Notes: generated by a model not told the origin, from the sequence alone. Counted from the stretch's first letter, positions 33,981 through 43,834 are shown. The stretch is 64,000 nt of DNA from JACCZH01 sp963729445 (GCA_963729445.1 CAVSNU010000003.1:1178001-1242000); one strand, 5' to 3'. Made by a program: numbers and translations.

Positions 33981-35660
33981 TTAGCGGTCGATGTCGCTCG
34001 CGGTGTTGGCGCGACCCGGCGGGAGCCAGGCGAAGCGCCGCTTGGCGGCTGGAATCGGCGCGTCGCCCAGCATCGGGGATGTGTCTGGATCAACGTTGTA
34101 GTAGGTCGTGTAGTACTCATAGCGGCGATACTCGGCGCGGCCGAAGTTCACCTTGTTGACGACGATGCCGATCAGTGAGGCGCCGATCTGATTCAGCGCC
34201 TGGACCGTGTCCCGAAAATCGCCAGACCGCGTCTTCCCGGCTTGCGCCACAAGCAGACAGCCATCCACCATGCCACTCAGGATCTGCGCGTCGCTGAACA
34301 CCATCGGGGGCGTATCAACGATCACGATATCAGCGCGAGCCGCGAGTTGTTTGATGATTTCACCCATGCGGGGCGAGTTCAGGACGTCGGCCGGGTTGGG
34401 GGGGAGCGGACCGGACGGCACGATAACCAGCGAAGGGATGTCCGTCTTCTGTCCGTGCAGAAACAGCTCCGAGCCGGCGTCGGCGATGAGCATGTTTGTG
34501 AGGCCGGTCCGGTTGTGGAGCCCGCCCAGTTTATGCAAACGCGGACGCCGTAGATCGGCATCCACCAGAATCACGCGCTGCCCGCTCTGCGCGAGCACGA
34601 CGCCGAGATTCATGACGGTCGTGGACTTGCCCTCGCTGGGACCGGCGCTCGTCACCAGCAGCGTCTTGATGCTCTGGCCTACCGTCGCGAACTGCAGATT
34701 TGTACGCAGACCACGATACGCTTCGGTCGCCGGCGAGCGCGGGTTTGCAATCGGCTCAATCTGCTCGGGAGAGCGCAGCTGTGGAATCAAGCCGATGGCG
34801 GCTCTCCCCGTCAGGCGCTGCACATCCTCCGGCGTCTTGACCGTGTTGTCGAGGTAGCCCAGAACGATAACCAACCCCGAGGCGATGACAAGGCCAAGCA
34901 TCCCGGCGAGGGCCGTGTTCAGCATCTTGCGCGGGCTCACCGGTGTCGTTGACGCGATGGCCGGATCAGCAACATAGACCCGCACGTTCGTTTCAGCCTC
35001 GGCCAGTGACAACCGCTGGCGAATCTCCAGCAGAGCGCCATACGTCGTCTGGTAGGTGCCCAGCAGCGTGCGCAGCTGCCGGACCTCGGTTTGGACAACC
35101 TCAGTGTTGGCATCCGGCCGAGCCTCAAGCTCGCTGATACGCGCCGCCGTCTCATCGAGCTGGGCTTTGACTTCGTCGATATTCCTGGTGAGCTCATCAT
35201 TATCCGGGTTCGAGGCGGTGAGGCCCTGCTGGCGAATCTCCTCGGTAAAGACTTCACCGGTGATGTTGGCGATACGCGCGGCACCTTCAGGATCGGCGTC
35301 CGTGGCCGAGATGGACAGGAGCCGGGTATCAGCCACCGTCGAAACTTCGACGATGTCGCGCAGCTCCTGGACAGTCATGCCGCTGTTGAGCCGGTTCACC
35401 GTTTCTTCCATGACGGCCTGGGTTGTGACGAGTTGACCATAGGTTTCTGTCAAGCGCTCGGCCGCCAGGAGATCGTTGTAATTCGAGCTGGATGACGTCT
35501 GGCTGGTATCGATGAGCAGCCGGACTTCTGATTGATAGAGTGGCGTGATGGTCGAGCTAAAGAGGTACGCCCCGGCGGCGGCGAGTATCGGGCAAAGCAG
35601 CAGCACCCACCACCAACGCCGTGCCAGCCTCAGCGCGTCGGCGAACGTTATCTCACTCAT
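33981..35660 (-). CDS. Polysaccharide co-polymerase and BY-kinase fusion
   Basis: A 559-residue protein with a Wzz-like chain-length domain (about 1-280, two membrane helices near 19-36 and 250-270, coiled-coil part 130-200) fused to a bacterial tyrosine kinase. Walker A SAGPSEGKSTT (about 333-343), Walker A-prime VILVDADLRRP and Walker B IVIVDTPP are present. The C terminus has the autophosphorylated Tyr cluster EYRRYEYYTTYYNVD (about 507-521). It regulates EPS polymerisation and export together with the CpsB-type phosphatase next door. Confidence 0.93.
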   Translation of the reverse strand: MSEITFADALRLARRWWWVLLLCPILAAAGAYLFSSTITPLYQSEVRLLIDTSQTSSSSNYNDLLAAERLTETYGQLVTTQAVMEETVNRLNSGMTVQELRDIVEVSTVADTRLLSISATDADPEGAARIANITGEVFTEEIRQQGLTASNPDNDELTRNIDEVKAQLDETAARISELEARPDANTEVVQTEVRQLRTLLGTYQTTYGALLEIRQRLSLAEAETNVRVYVADPAIASTTPVSPRKMLNTALAGMLGLVIASGLVIVLGYLDNTVKTPEDVQRLTGRAAIGLIPQLRSPEQIEPIANPRSPATEAYRGLRTNLQFATVGQSIKTLLVTSAGPSEGKSTTVMNLGVVLAQSGQRVILVDADLRRPRLHKLGGLHNRTGLTNMLIADAGSELFLHGQKTDIPSLVIVPSGPLPPNPADVLNSPRMGEIIKQLAARADIVIVDTPPMVFSDAQILSGMVDGCLLVAQAGKTRSGDFRDTVQALNQIGASLIGIVVNKVNFGRAEYRRYEYYTTYYNVDPDTSPMLGDAPIPAAKRRFAWLPPGRANTASDIDR

Positions 35661-36121
35661 CCGCGCCGCACCACACTTCTATCCAACATTGCACGTCCAT
35701 ACACACAGGGTCATCGGTACGCAGCATAAGCACGCGCCGACGCTCGATCGGACAACGGTTCTATCAAAACACAGCACTTCCGGGATCAACATAGGACCAC
35801 GGGGGCAATTGCGCAGGCGTCGCCGATGCTTCTACATCTTGAATCAGCGAATATTCGCCTGAAATAGACATGGACAAAAGTACCAGCCAGACGTAGCCAG
35901 AACCTCCCTCGGCGGTTAGCCCCGATTGGCCCTGTTGCCCACCCAGCCCAAACTCGATACTCCGGTCAACGATAGCGGCAGACCCATGATGAGATGGGGA
36001 CACACAACTACTCTCCGCCAACCGAAGATCACCAGGCATCCCGGTTGCGTGAGTCGGTCCTTCACTACCGGAGTGCGTCCCGCCGCGTTGTTTCCTTTTT
36101 TGGTAGTACCACGAGGTGAAA
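35661..36121. other. Divergent intergenic region with a duplicated box
   Basis: 460 bases between the BY-kinase (minus) and a Tat-exported beta-helix gene (plus). The part 35917-35980 (CCCCGATTGGCCCTGTTGCC, CACCCAGCCCAAACTCGATA, CGATAGCGGC) recurs at 37430-37492 with few changes, upstream of a degenerate beta-helix fragment. No gene seen. Confidence 0.55.
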
Positions 36122-37375
36122 ATGCGACGATACGACAGTTCGTCAGTTGCGCAGCCGGCAAGCACGCCCAGCCGCCGCTCCTTTATGAAGCTCGTTCTCG
36201 GCACGGCAGCTGCGCTTCCGCTTGCGGGTTGGCTAGCGACGCCTGACGGTGTTGAAGCCGCTCCCTCACGTACTCGACCAAAGACCGTCAATGTCACGAA
36301 GTACGGCGCGCGGGGAAACGGACAAGCAGACGACGCGCCGGCCATTCAGCGGGCGCTCGATCTCGCCGGGAGATATGCCAACGCCATCGTGTACCTCCCG
36401 GCCGGCACCTACATCGTTGGTAGCACCCTCTCCATCACTCGTCCGGTCCGGCTGATCGGGGATGGCATGGATGCCACGACCATCCTTGCGCCCGAGGGCA
36501 TACACGTCCTGGATATCTCGCACACCCGTCACGTCGAGATTCAGGGCATCACGGTCCACGGCGCTCACGACTCGTCAGAATACGGATTCGCGATACGCAC
36601 CTACGCAGTCGAGAACCTCAACATTCATCACTGCCGTTTTCTGAACATCCCCGACACCGCTGTGAGCCTGAGAAACGTGCGCCGCGCGTGGGTCAGCAAC
36701 TGCCAGTTCGAGACAATCAGGATGTCGGGCGTGCGGCTAGAGGATCCAGACGAAGGCAACGCGAACCAGGATATCTGGGTCCAGGGCAACACCTTCCGCA
36801 ACACCGTGACCTCCCGCAACGGCGGCCACTCCGCCATCCAGGCGCACCACAGGTCCCGCCACGAGCGCATCACCGTCGAGGAGAACGACATCGCCTCGCT
36901 GTACGTCGGCATCGGCCTCGACGCCCTCGACCACAGCGTCGTGCGCAACAACCGCATCCTCGGCAACGGCGAGCGCGGCGAAGGCATCGCCTTTGCCGGC
37001 TCGAACAACGTGGTGACCGGCAACACCATCAACCACTGCTACGCCGCCGGCATCCTGGAGTGGGGAGTCGCGTATCGCGACAACGTCAACAACCTGATCG
37101 AGCACAACACCTGCTGGGACAACGGGCAGGGCATCGCCATCGTCTGCGGCGAGGCGGGGACGGTCATCGAGAACGTCACGATCTCCGAGAACCGCTGCTA
37201 CTCCGCGTCGGCGGACCACCCCCAGAACTTCGGCATCCAGTCCTATATCAATCCCACGACCGAGTTCGTCTGGAGAAATGTCGCGATCGTGAACAACGAC
37301 CTGCGCGGTAACGCCGTGGGACCCATGAGTCTGGTGCCGCCCTCCGAGGCTCGCATCGAAGGCAACCTCGGCTAA
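36122..37375 (+). CDS. Tat-exported right-handed beta-helix protein
   Basis: A 417-residue protein. ATG 36122 has GAGGTG 4 bases upstream. Tat-type signal SRRSFMKLVLGTAAALPLAG, cleaved near VEAAP. The mature part opens with VTKYGARGNGQADDAPAIQR, the pectate-lyase-superfamily opening (polygalacturonase/phage tailspike type), followed by parabolic-helix repeats with many His/Asn positions (GITVHGAHDS, NLNIHHCRFLN, NTFRNTVTSRNGGHSAIQAH, HNTCWDNGQGIAIVCGEAGT). Probably a periplasmic or surface polysaccharide lyase, hydrolase or epimerase. A damaged paralogue is at 46048. Confidence 0.85.
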   Translation: MRRYDSSSVAQPASTPSRRSFMKLVLGTAAALPLAGWLATPDGVEAAPSRTRPKTVNVTKYGARGNGQADDAPAIQRALDLAGRYANAIVYLPAGTYIVGSTLSITRPVRLIGDGMDATTILAPEGIHVLDISHTRHVEIQGITVHGAHDSSEYGFAIRTYAVENLNIHHCRFLNIPDTAVSLRNVRRAWVSNCQFETIRMSGVRLEDPDEGNANQDIWVQGNTFRNTVTSRNGGHSAIQAHHRSRHERITVEENDIASLYVGIGLDALDHSVVRNNRILGNGERGEGIAFAGSNNVVTGNTINHCYAAGILEWGVAYRDNVNNLIEHNTCWDNGQGIAIVCGEAGTVIENVTISENRCYSASADHPQNFGIQSYINPTTEFVWRNVAIVNNDLRGNAVGPMSLVPPSEARIEGNLG

Positions 37376-37430
37376 GCTTGAGGGGCCTTCGTCAGGCACG
37401 CGACCCGACGCCACAATCCGCGACGCTTAT

Positions 37431-37680
37431 CCCCGATCGGCTCTGTTGCCCACCCAGCTCAAATTCGATACCCCGGCCAACGATAGCGGCTACCCACTTG
37501 CGCGAGTTACTCCTTCGCGACCGTAGTGTGCGCCGCGCCCGAGGGCATGTACGTCCTCGTTATCTCGCGCTCCCGTGACGTCGAGATCCAACGCACCACG
37601 GCCCACGGCGCCCATGGCTCGTCAACATATGGATTCGCGGCACATACCTGCGCGGTCGAGAATCTCAACGCACCCACTCG
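37431..37680 (+). pseudogene. Degenerate fragment of the beta-helix gene
   Basis: 37526-37680 encodes APEGMYVLVISRSRDVEIQR then TTAHGAHGSSTYGFAAHTCA and VENLN, closely matching APEGIHVLDISHTRHVEIQG, ITVHGAHDSSEYGFAIRTYA, VENLN of the intact gene at 36122-37375. The stretch 37430-37492 copies the box upstream of that gene. The rest of the gene is missing, so this is a remnant of a tandem duplication with an internal deletion. Confidence 0.75.
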
Positions 37681-37872
37681 CGGGCCCACGTCTCCACGAT
37701 GGCCGAGTTGCGACCGGAACTGCGCGCCTGGGAGACGAGCTTGCCTGACACGAGTCCGAGCCAGGCAAGCAGTGCAGCTCATCTGTCGCCCGCTGATCGC
37801 CCCACGCACGTCTCCTCTTTTTCGAGCAGATGGGCGGCAAGCGTCGGGATGGCAGCGACCGCGTAGAGACGC

Positions 37873-37901
37873 TTGACTTTCACTAGACATAGCAATATAG
37901 T
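37873..37901 (+). promoter_or_regulatory. Putative sigma-70 promoter of the GntR operon
   Basis: TTGACT, 17 bases, TATAGT: near-consensus hexamers with ideal spacing. Transcription would begin near 37908, about 50 bases before the regulator start. Confidence 0.7.
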
Positions 37902-37919
37902 GGCCCCATTCCCAACGTT

Positions 37920-37933
37920 GACTGTCGACAGTC
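37920..37933 (+). promoter_or_regulatory. Palindromic operator candidate
   Basis: GACTGTCGACAGTC, a perfect 14-base palindrome just downstream of the probable transcription start and 23 bases before the GntR gene. The position suits autorepression by the regulator it precedes. Confidence 0.55.
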
Positions 37934-37956
37934 GACCACAATTGAGGAGCCAACTA

Positions 37957-38592
37957 TTGGCGCGATCGTTCAGTGTCGTGCAGCAGGAGTCCATCTCTGA
38001 TGAGGTATTCGCTGTGTTGCGGCACGCTATTGTGGATGGCGCACTCTCAGCCGGAACTCGGCTAGTGGAATCGCAGATCGCAAACGAGATGGGGATCAGC
38101 CGAGCTCCGGTGCGCGAGGCCCTGCGGCGTCTTCAGCAGGAGGGTCTGATCGTCAACCAGCCACGTCGTGGCAAATTCGTGACCGAGATCACGATGCCTG
38201 ATATCGAACATCTGTATATCGTTCGCGCAGCCCTCGAAGAGGCCGCGATACGGGCCATCATCGCCCAAGATCCAGACGGTGTGATCGAAGAACTTGAGCA
38301 GATCGTTGCAGCGCTGGCCGAGGCAGCAGAGCGAGAGGATCTAGCGCAGGTCGTTGACTTCGAGTTCGGCTTTCACGAAGCGATCTGTGAACGGTCGGGC
38401 AATCGATACCTTGCTGGGGCCTTCCACTCCATCAGCGCTCAAATCCGTATGGGTCTATTCATCGACAATTCCAGGTACGCAAATCTCGCCCAGATCGCTG
38501 AGGACCATGAACCGTTGATTGAGGTCATCAGGCGGCGCGATGCTTCAGCAATCAGGGAGGTGGTTCATAAACATACCTGGAATATTGCCTAA
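37957..38592 (+). CDS. GntR-family regulator, FadR/VanR-type
   Basis: A 211-residue regulator. TTG 37957 is chosen because GAGGAG lies 7 bases upstream and the promoter and palindrome precede it; a longer frame starts inside the promoter. Winged-helix residues 10-70: ISDEVFAVLRHAIVDGALSA, GTRLVESQIANEMGISRAPV, REALRRLQQEGLIVNQPRRG. The C-terminal FCD-type domain (about 80-205) includes the metal-binding His pattern (EFGFHEAICERSGN, EDHEPLIEVI). It probably controls the aminotransferase-transporter operon directly downstream in response to a pathway intermediate. Confidence 0.9.
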   Translation: MARSFSVVQQESISDEVFAVLRHAIVDGALSAGTRLVESQIANEMGISRAPVREALRRLQQEGLIVNQPRRGKFVTEITMPDIEHLYIVRAALEEAAIRAIIAQDPDGVIEELEQIVAALAEAAEREDLAQVVDFEFGFHEAICERSGNRYLAGAFHSISAQIRMGLFIDNSRYANLAQIAEDHEPLIEVIRRRDASAIREVVHKHTWNIA

Positions 38593-38624
38593 TATCTGGT
38601 TCCAATAGAGAGTTGGAAGAAGGC

Positions 38625-40001
38625 ATGACTAGTACAACCGTTCCGCCCGAGGTGGTCTTGAACCAGGCGCTCGATCATGTCTGGATTCACTCCGTGAGCT
38701 GGACCGAGCTTGCACAGCGCCAGGGACTCAAAGTCTTTAAGAGTGGCGCAGGCGCGCTCCTGTACGACGTACATGGCAAGGAGTATATCGACGGCATGTC
38801 TGGCCTTTATGTCGTCAACGCGGGCCACGGTCGTCGTGAAATCGGCGAGGCGATGCTCGAGCAGGCAGCTATGGTGGCCTACGTGTCGGCCGGCGGTTAC
38901 ACCACTGATACTGCCGTTGGTCTGGCGGCCACGATCGTTGATTTGCTCCCAGGAGACATGGACCGGCTCTTCTTCTGCTCCGGTGGATCTGAGGCCGTTG
39001 AGAGTGCCGTCAAGATTGCCAAGCAGATTCAGGTCATGCGCGGTTTCCCCAAGCGCTATAAGATCATCGCCCGCCGAGGCGGCTACCACGGTAGCACCTA
39101 TGGCGCCATGAGCTTATCCAGCGGTAAGAGCGAGGAATACTTTGGCCCATTTATGGCCGGCGTTCACCATGTGCCCTCGCCAAACAACTACCGCTCACAG
39201 TTCCCGGGACTTGCCGGTGTCGACGATGAGATCGCCTGCGCCAACGCGGTTGAGGCCGAGATTGAGTTCCAAGGGGCAGAGTCCGTCGCGGCTGTCATTG
39301 CTGAGCCGATCTCAATCGCCAATGGGACGCAGGTCCCATCGTCAGCGTATTGGCAACGTCTACGCGAGATCTGTACCAAGCATGGTGTGCTGCTCATTGC
39401 GGATGAGGTCATCAATGGCTGGGGGCGGACGGGTACGTACTTTGCCTCCGAGCACTTCGGCATTGTGCCGGACATGATCACGATGGCCAAAGGTCTCTCG
39501 TCTGGTTACGCACCCATCGGAGCCGTGGCAGTCCATCCGTCCGTGTTCGCCGGCTTTAAAGAAGAAGATATCGGCTTGGGTCATCTGCTGACGTTCGGCG
39601 GCCAGGCAGTGGCCGCCGCGGCGGCGCTGAAAAACATCGAGATCTTCAAGCGCGAAGATCTGGTACAGCAGTCTGCTGATAAGGGGTCGTACCTCAAGAA
39701 GCAGCTGGATGAGCTGCGCTCGCACCCGACCGTCGGTGACGTTCGCGGTCTCGGCCTGATGTGCTCGATTGAGCTGGTGAAGGACCGCGCGACGAAGGAG
39801 TGTTTCGGGCGTGAACATCCGTTTTCGAAGCGTGTGAAGGAACTGATCGACGAGAGCGGGCTCTTAACCCGTGTCTGGGAGGTGATGCACTTCGCACCGC
39901 CCTTCGTCATCACCACCGACGAGATCGACCGCATGATCCACATTACGGATGAGGCATTGACGACAGCCGAAGCAGAGTTCGCGGGGGAGATTGCCATCTA
40001 G
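38625..40001 (+). CDS. Class III omega-aminotransferase
   Basis: A 458-residue PLP enzyme, ATG with GGAAGAAGG just upstream. Landmarks: YIDGMSGLYVVNAGHGRREI, FFCSGGSEAVESAVKIAKQI, YHGSTYGAMSLSSGK, LLIADEVINGWGRTGTYFAS (PLP-ring Asp) and MITMAKGLSSGYAPIGAVAV with the Schiff-base Lys near residue 289. This is the beta-alanine:pyruvate / taurine:pyruvate group. With the carbamoylase-type amidase downstream, beta-alanine or a related omega-amino acid is a reasonable substrate, but that is inferred from context. Confidence 0.9.
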   Translation: MTSTTVPPEVVLNQALDHVWIHSVSWTELAQRQGLKVFKSGAGALLYDVHGKEYIDGMSGLYVVNAGHGRREIGEAMLEQAAMVAYVSAGGYTTDTAVGLAATIVDLLPGDMDRLFFCSGGSEAVESAVKIAKQIQVMRGFPKRYKIIARRGGYHGSTYGAMSLSSGKSEEYFGPFMAGVHHVPSPNNYRSQFPGLAGVDDEIACANAVEAEIEFQGAESVAAVIAEPISIANGTQVPSSAYWQRLREICTKHGVLLIADEVINGWGRTGTYFASEHFGIVPDMITMAKGLSSGYAPIGAVAVHPSVFAGFKEEDIGLGHLLTFGGQAVAAAAALKNIEIFKREDLVQQSADKGSYLKKQLDELRSHPTVGDVRGLGLMCSIELVKDRATKECFGREHPFSKRVKELIDESGLLTRVWEVMHFAPPFVITTDEIDRMIHITDEALTTAEAEFAGEIAI

Positions 40002-40064
40002 ATACTCCTCACGCACGAACCTGCGGCGACAATGGAGAGCCCTACCGCCTGAATGGAGGCACAC

Positions 40065-41834
40065 GTGAAGGACGAAACTGCTGCTCAGTCGCTGCCAACC
40101 CCCATAAACCGCCGGTCAATGACGCGCCGCGCGTTTAGCAAACGACTCGGTGCGCTTGGACTCAGCCTTCCTGCGCTCAGTGGTCTTCTCGCATCGTGCG
40201 GCGGAGAAGACGAAGATGAACCGTCAGCAGCACAGCCGACGGTACCCCCTCCGGCTGGCGCTACCAGTCCGGGCGCCGGTGTGGATGCGACGGCCACGAC
40301 ATCGAGTGGGGCCGCCTCGACTCAGGGCACGCCGGCAACTCCCCCGGCTCAGGGGCAACTCGGCGGCACACTTCGCGTCGGTTTGAGCGATGTCCCCGCG
40401 AGTCTCGATCCACACCAGAACACAGCTGATATCACGCGGGATATCACGAACAACGTTGTCGAGAACCTGTTCACTATGGACGCCGCCTTCTCGGTCGTTC
40501 CTGACCTGGCTGAAAGCTTCGAAGCCTCGCCGGATAGCCTCACCTACACCATCACGCTGCGGCCGGGGGTTACGTTTCACAACTCGAAGGAGATGACTGT
40601 AGACGACGTTATCGCATCGTTGAATCGGTGGATGGCGCTCTCAACCCCGGGACGGACCTTCTCGCCATCGCTTGACACGATCACATCTCCAGCGGAGGGC
40701 GTCGTCGAGCTGAAGTTTACGAACCCGATTGGACATCTCCTCATCGCGGCGATGGGTTTTTCGTACGCGTCGGCCGCTATTCTTCCCAAGGAGCAGATCG
40801 ACGAGGTTGGCACTGAAGGGATGATCGTTGAACCCATTGGGTCCGGCCCATACAAACTGGAGAGCGCTGATCTCGACAAGGAGATCCGGCTCGTGCGCTT
40901 CGAAGAATATGTACCGCGTACGGACCCTCCGAGTGGTATGGGCGGCGCGAAGACAGCCTACTTCGATGAGATCGTGCTCATTCCGACAACAGAGGCGACC
41001 GTTCGCGCAAGCGCTCTTGAAGCAGGCGATCTCGACTTCGTGACCTATCTGCTCCTCGACGACTATGCGCGGCTCCAAGAGAACGCTGAGGTTCAGACGA
41101 TTCTCCAGTTCTATGGATCCGCCGATTTTGCGTTCAACAACAGCGAAGGTCTCCTGACTGACAAGCGGATCAGGAAAGCCATCCAGGCCGCGTTGGATTG
41201 CGATGACCTCATGTTCGCGTCATTTGGCAGTGAAGAGTTCTACGAGCTTGATCCTGGTCTCTATCCAAAGGAGACGCCCTGGTGGAGTGATGCCGGCGCC
41301 GAGAACTACAACCAGAACGATCCGGACAAGGCCAGGCAGCTCCTCACCGAGGCAGGCTACGATGGAACGCCGATCGTCTGGATGTCGACCGAGCAGGGTT
41401 CAGATGCGTATAAACGCGCGATTGCCGCCAAAGCGCAGCTGGAGAATGCCGGTCTGACCGTCGAGGTCGAGGTCATGGACTGGGCCACACTCACCGAGCG
41501 CCGCCGGGATCCCGCGGGTGGCTGGAACGTCTTCGGCACGGCCCTCGATCCCCAACCCGATCCAACACAGTACGTCGTCTTCGACTGCGGCTGGTACTCC
41601 TTCTGGTGCGATGACCCGACGAAAGATGAGCTTATGGAGAGCTTCAAGCTAGAAACCGATCTCGAAGAACGCTTCGCGATCTGGGAAGAACTCCAGGCAC
41701 ACTACTGGGAGGAGGCGCCTGCATTCAAAGTGGGCAACTTCTACAACCTGCACGCTGCGGCGAAGGGATTGCGTGGCTACGTCCCTCTCGGCGGTAGCCA
41801 GATCTTTCTCTACAATGTCTGGCTCGAGCAGTGA
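40065..41834 (+). CDS. ABC transporter substrate-binding lipoprotein (family 5)
   Basis: A 589-residue protein. GTG 40065 has GGAGG 5 bases before it; ATG 40053 would put the ribosome site inside the gene. Twin-Arg RRAFSKRLGALGL followed by lipobox LLASC gives a Tat-exported lipoprotein. A Thr/Ala/Pro linker precedes the SBP_bac_5 domain (GGTLRVGLSDVPASLDPHQN, LAESFEASPDSLTYTITLRP, GVTFHNSKEMTVDDV). It delivers peptides, opines or similar compounds to the two permeases downstream. No ATPase genes follow, so ATPases must come from elsewhere. Confidence 0.92.
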   Translation: MKDETAAQSLPTPINRRSMTRRAFSKRLGALGLSLPALSGLLASCGGEDEDEPSAAQPTVPPPAGATSPGAGVDATATTSSGAASTQGTPATPPAQGQLGGTLRVGLSDVPASLDPHQNTADITRDITNNVVENLFTMDAAFSVVPDLAESFEASPDSLTYTITLRPGVTFHNSKEMTVDDVIASLNRWMALSTPGRTFSPSLDTITSPAEGVVELKFTNPIGHLLIAAMGFSYASAAILPKEQIDEVGTEGMIVEPIGSGPYKLESADLDKEIRLVRFEEYVPRTDPPSGMGGAKTAYFDEIVLIPTTEATVRASALEAGDLDFVTYLLLDDYARLQENAEVQTILQFYGSADFAFNNSEGLLTDKRIRKAIQAALDCDDLMFASFGSEEFYELDPGLYPKETPWWSDAGAENYNQNDPDKARQLLTEAGYDGTPIVWMSTEQGSDAYKRAIAAKAQLENAGLTVEVEVMDWATLTERRRDPAGGWNVFGTALDPQPDPTQYVVFDCGWYSFWCDDPTKDELMESFKLETDLEERFAIWEELQAHYWEEAPAFKVGNFYNLHAAAKGLRGYVPLGGSQIFLYNVWLEQ

Positions 41835-41846
41835 GGATCGCCGCTC

Positions 41847-42791
41847 ATGACCATATACCTTGTCCGACGGCTCCTCTCGCTGTTCCCTGTCATGCTCGTC
41901 ATCGGGACGGTGGTCTTCTTCCTGGTCCACCTGATCCCTGGTAATCCCGCCGGCATCATGGCGGGACCGCAGGCGTCGGCGGAGGATGTCGATCGGATTT
42001 ATCACAATTTAGGGTTGGATCAGCCGCTCAGTGTGCAATATATAAAGTGGCTCTCAAACGTCCTGCGCGGGGATCTGGGCACGTCGATCTTCCATAACAA
42101 ACCCGTGCTGGAGGTCATCGTTTCGCGGCTTGAGCCTACCTTCGTATTAGCCACCCTGGCGAGCATCACGAGCATGGTAATCGGCGTCCCGTTGGGAGTC
42201 CTTGCCGCAGCCCGACGGGGCACGCTGATCGATCGCGGCGTGATGGGCTTTGCCGTAGCCGGGATCTCCGTACCCTATTTCTGGTTGGGGTTGATGCTCG
42301 TCGTGCTGTTCGCCGTTAAGCTCGGATGGTTACCAGCTGTTGGTTATGAGTCGATTTTCTCGCGCGATCTTGGATCTCTGCGCTATCTGGTCTTGCCGGT
42401 TATCGCGCTGGGGTTCAGCGAGTCTGCCTTTATCGCACGACTCACCCGTACCACCATGGTTGAGGTTCTCAAGGCCGACTATGTTCGGACCGCCACATCC
42501 AAGGGTCTCCCACGCCGCCGTGTGCTCTATCGCCACGCGTTGCCGAACACCCTGTTGCTGGTCGTCACCGGTGTGGGGTTGTCATTCGCGGCTCTCCTGA
42601 GCGGCGCGGTTATCACCGAGACGATCTTCAATATTCCGGGAATCGGCCGGCTCATCATCGAGGGTATCCAGCGCCGCGACTACCCCCTGATCCAGGGGAT
42701 CATTCTGGTCATTGCGGTCTTCAATGTACTGGTCAATCTTGTCGTTGATCTCTTATATGCCGTTCTCGATCCGAGGGTCACCTATGATTAG
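41847..42791 (+). CDS. ABC transporter permease, DppB type
   Basis: A 314-residue permease with six helices. N-terminal YLVRRLLSLFPVMLVIGTVV, the loop LGLDQPLSVQYIKWLSNVLR and GDLGTSI, the EAA-like motif TRTTMVEVLKADYVRTATSK with GLPRRRVLYRHALPN, and the final VNLVVDLLYAVLDPRV are all typical of DppB/OppB/NikB. It follows the binding protein by 12 bases and overlaps the next permease by 8. Confidence 0.93.
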   Translation: MTIYLVRRLLSLFPVMLVIGTVVFFLVHLIPGNPAGIMAGPQASAEDVDRIYHNLGLDQPLSVQYIKWLSNVLRGDLGTSIFHNKPVLEVIVSRLEPTFVLATLASITSMVIGVPLGVLAAARRGTLIDRGVMGFAVAGISVPYFWLGLMLVVLFAVKLGWLPAVGYESIFSRDLGSLRYLVLPVIALGFSESAFIARLTRTTMVEVLKADYVRTATSKGLPRRRVLYRHALPNTLLLVVTGVGLSFAALLSGAVITETIFNIPGIGRLIIEGIQRRDYPLIQGIILVIAVFNVLVNLVVDLLYAVLDPRVTYD

Positions 42792-43695
42792 CACCAGCTC
42801 ACGCTCCACGCTGGCAGGTCAGCTGTCCGCGCGACCCACGCCGCGCTGGTCTGCCTTCCGGGCAGCGTTGCAGCGTGCACCATCACTTCGCATCGGTGTA
42901 ATGGTCTTGTTGCTGGTTGTCGTCGCAGGCCTGGCTGGTCGCCTTGTCGTTCAAGACCCGAATCAGCAGGACATCAGGCATCGCCTGGAGTCGCCGAGTT
43001 GGGACCACCCATTCGGTCTGGATGACTTCGGGCGCGATATCCTGGCACGGATGGTCCATGGCACCGGTGTGACGCTCTTCGCCGGCGCAAGCATTTCCCT
43101 GCTGGCCAGTTTGGCAGGGTTGGTGATCGGACTGACGGCAGGTTACTTTCGACGGATCGACAACCTGATCATGCGAATCATGGATGGACTGATGGCCTTC
43201 CCAGGTATTGTTTTGGCGCTGGGACTGGTCGCCGCACTGGGCGCACGCATAAGCAACATTATCATCGCACTCACTGTCATCTACACTCCCAGCGTCACAC
43301 GCTTGATCCGGAGTGCGGTCCTTAGTCTCCGCGACCAGGAGTTCGTCATTGCAGCTCGCGCAGCAGGTGCGAATGAGTGGCGCCTTGTGGTGCGGCATAT
43401 CATGCCTAACGTGATGGCACCGTTCATTCTGCAGGTAAGTTTGCTGTTTGGTTACGCGATCATTGCTGAGTCAGGGCTGAGTTTTCTTGGCGTTGGTGCT
43501 CCCCCCGAGCAACCCAGCTGGGGAACGATCTTGAGTTCCGCGCGTCAATATGTGTACCAGGCGCCGTTCATGACGATCATCCCGGGCCTGGCAATCTTTA
43601 TCACGGTTCTCGGACTGAACTTCTTGGGCGATGGGCTTCAAGATGCGCTCGATCCCGAATTACGTCACCGGGCCTCAGCATCGCCAGGGGATTGA
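42784..43695 (+). CDS. ABC transporter permease, DppC type
   Basis: A 303-residue permease beginning MISTSSRSTLAG at the overlap with the upstream gene. Typical DppC features: HPFGLDDFGRDILARMVHGT, MDGLMAFPGIVLALGLVAAL, EFVIAARAAGANEWRLVVRH and IMPNVMAPFI (EAA loop), GLSFLGVGAPPEQPSWG, and the ending LGLNFLGDGLQDALDPELR. Forms the membrane channel with the DppB-like protein. Confidence 0.93.
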   Translation: MISTSSRSTLAGQLSARPTPRWSAFRAALQRAPSLRIGVMVLLLVVVAGLAGRLVVQDPNQQDIRHRLESPSWDHPFGLDDFGRDILARMVHGTGVTLFAGASISLLASLAGLVIGLTAGYFRRIDNLIMRIMDGLMAFPGIVLALGLVAALGARISNIIIALTVIYTPSVTRLIRSAVLSLRDQEFVIAARAAGANEWRLVVRHIMPNVMAPFILQVSLLFGYAIIAESGLSFLGVGAPPEQPSWGTILSSARQYVYQAPFMTIIPGLAIFITVLGLNFLGDGLQDALDPELRHRASASPGD

Positions 43696-43702
43696 GGGGC
43701 GG

Positions 43703-43834
43703 ATGACCGGAGACGAGCACATCGTCCTCGTCTATGATGGTGGCCGGCGGCTTCGAGTTTCTTGGGTCATGAACTGGAAACATGTCTCCGGCAGGCAGCG
43801 CATCTACATGTTTCGAAGTAGCCTCGAAAACTGA
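43703..43834 (+). CDS. Possible 43-residue protein between permease and PyrR
   Basis: MTGDEHIVLVYDGGRRLRVS starts at ATG 43703 with GAGGGGCGG directly upstream. The alternating hydrophobic pattern suggests beta strands. It lies in the 185-base gap between two operon genes. It may be real or a chance frame; no family was recognised. Confidence 0.3.
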   Translation: MTGDEHIVLVYDGGRRLRVSWVMNWKHVSGRQRIYMFRSSLEN

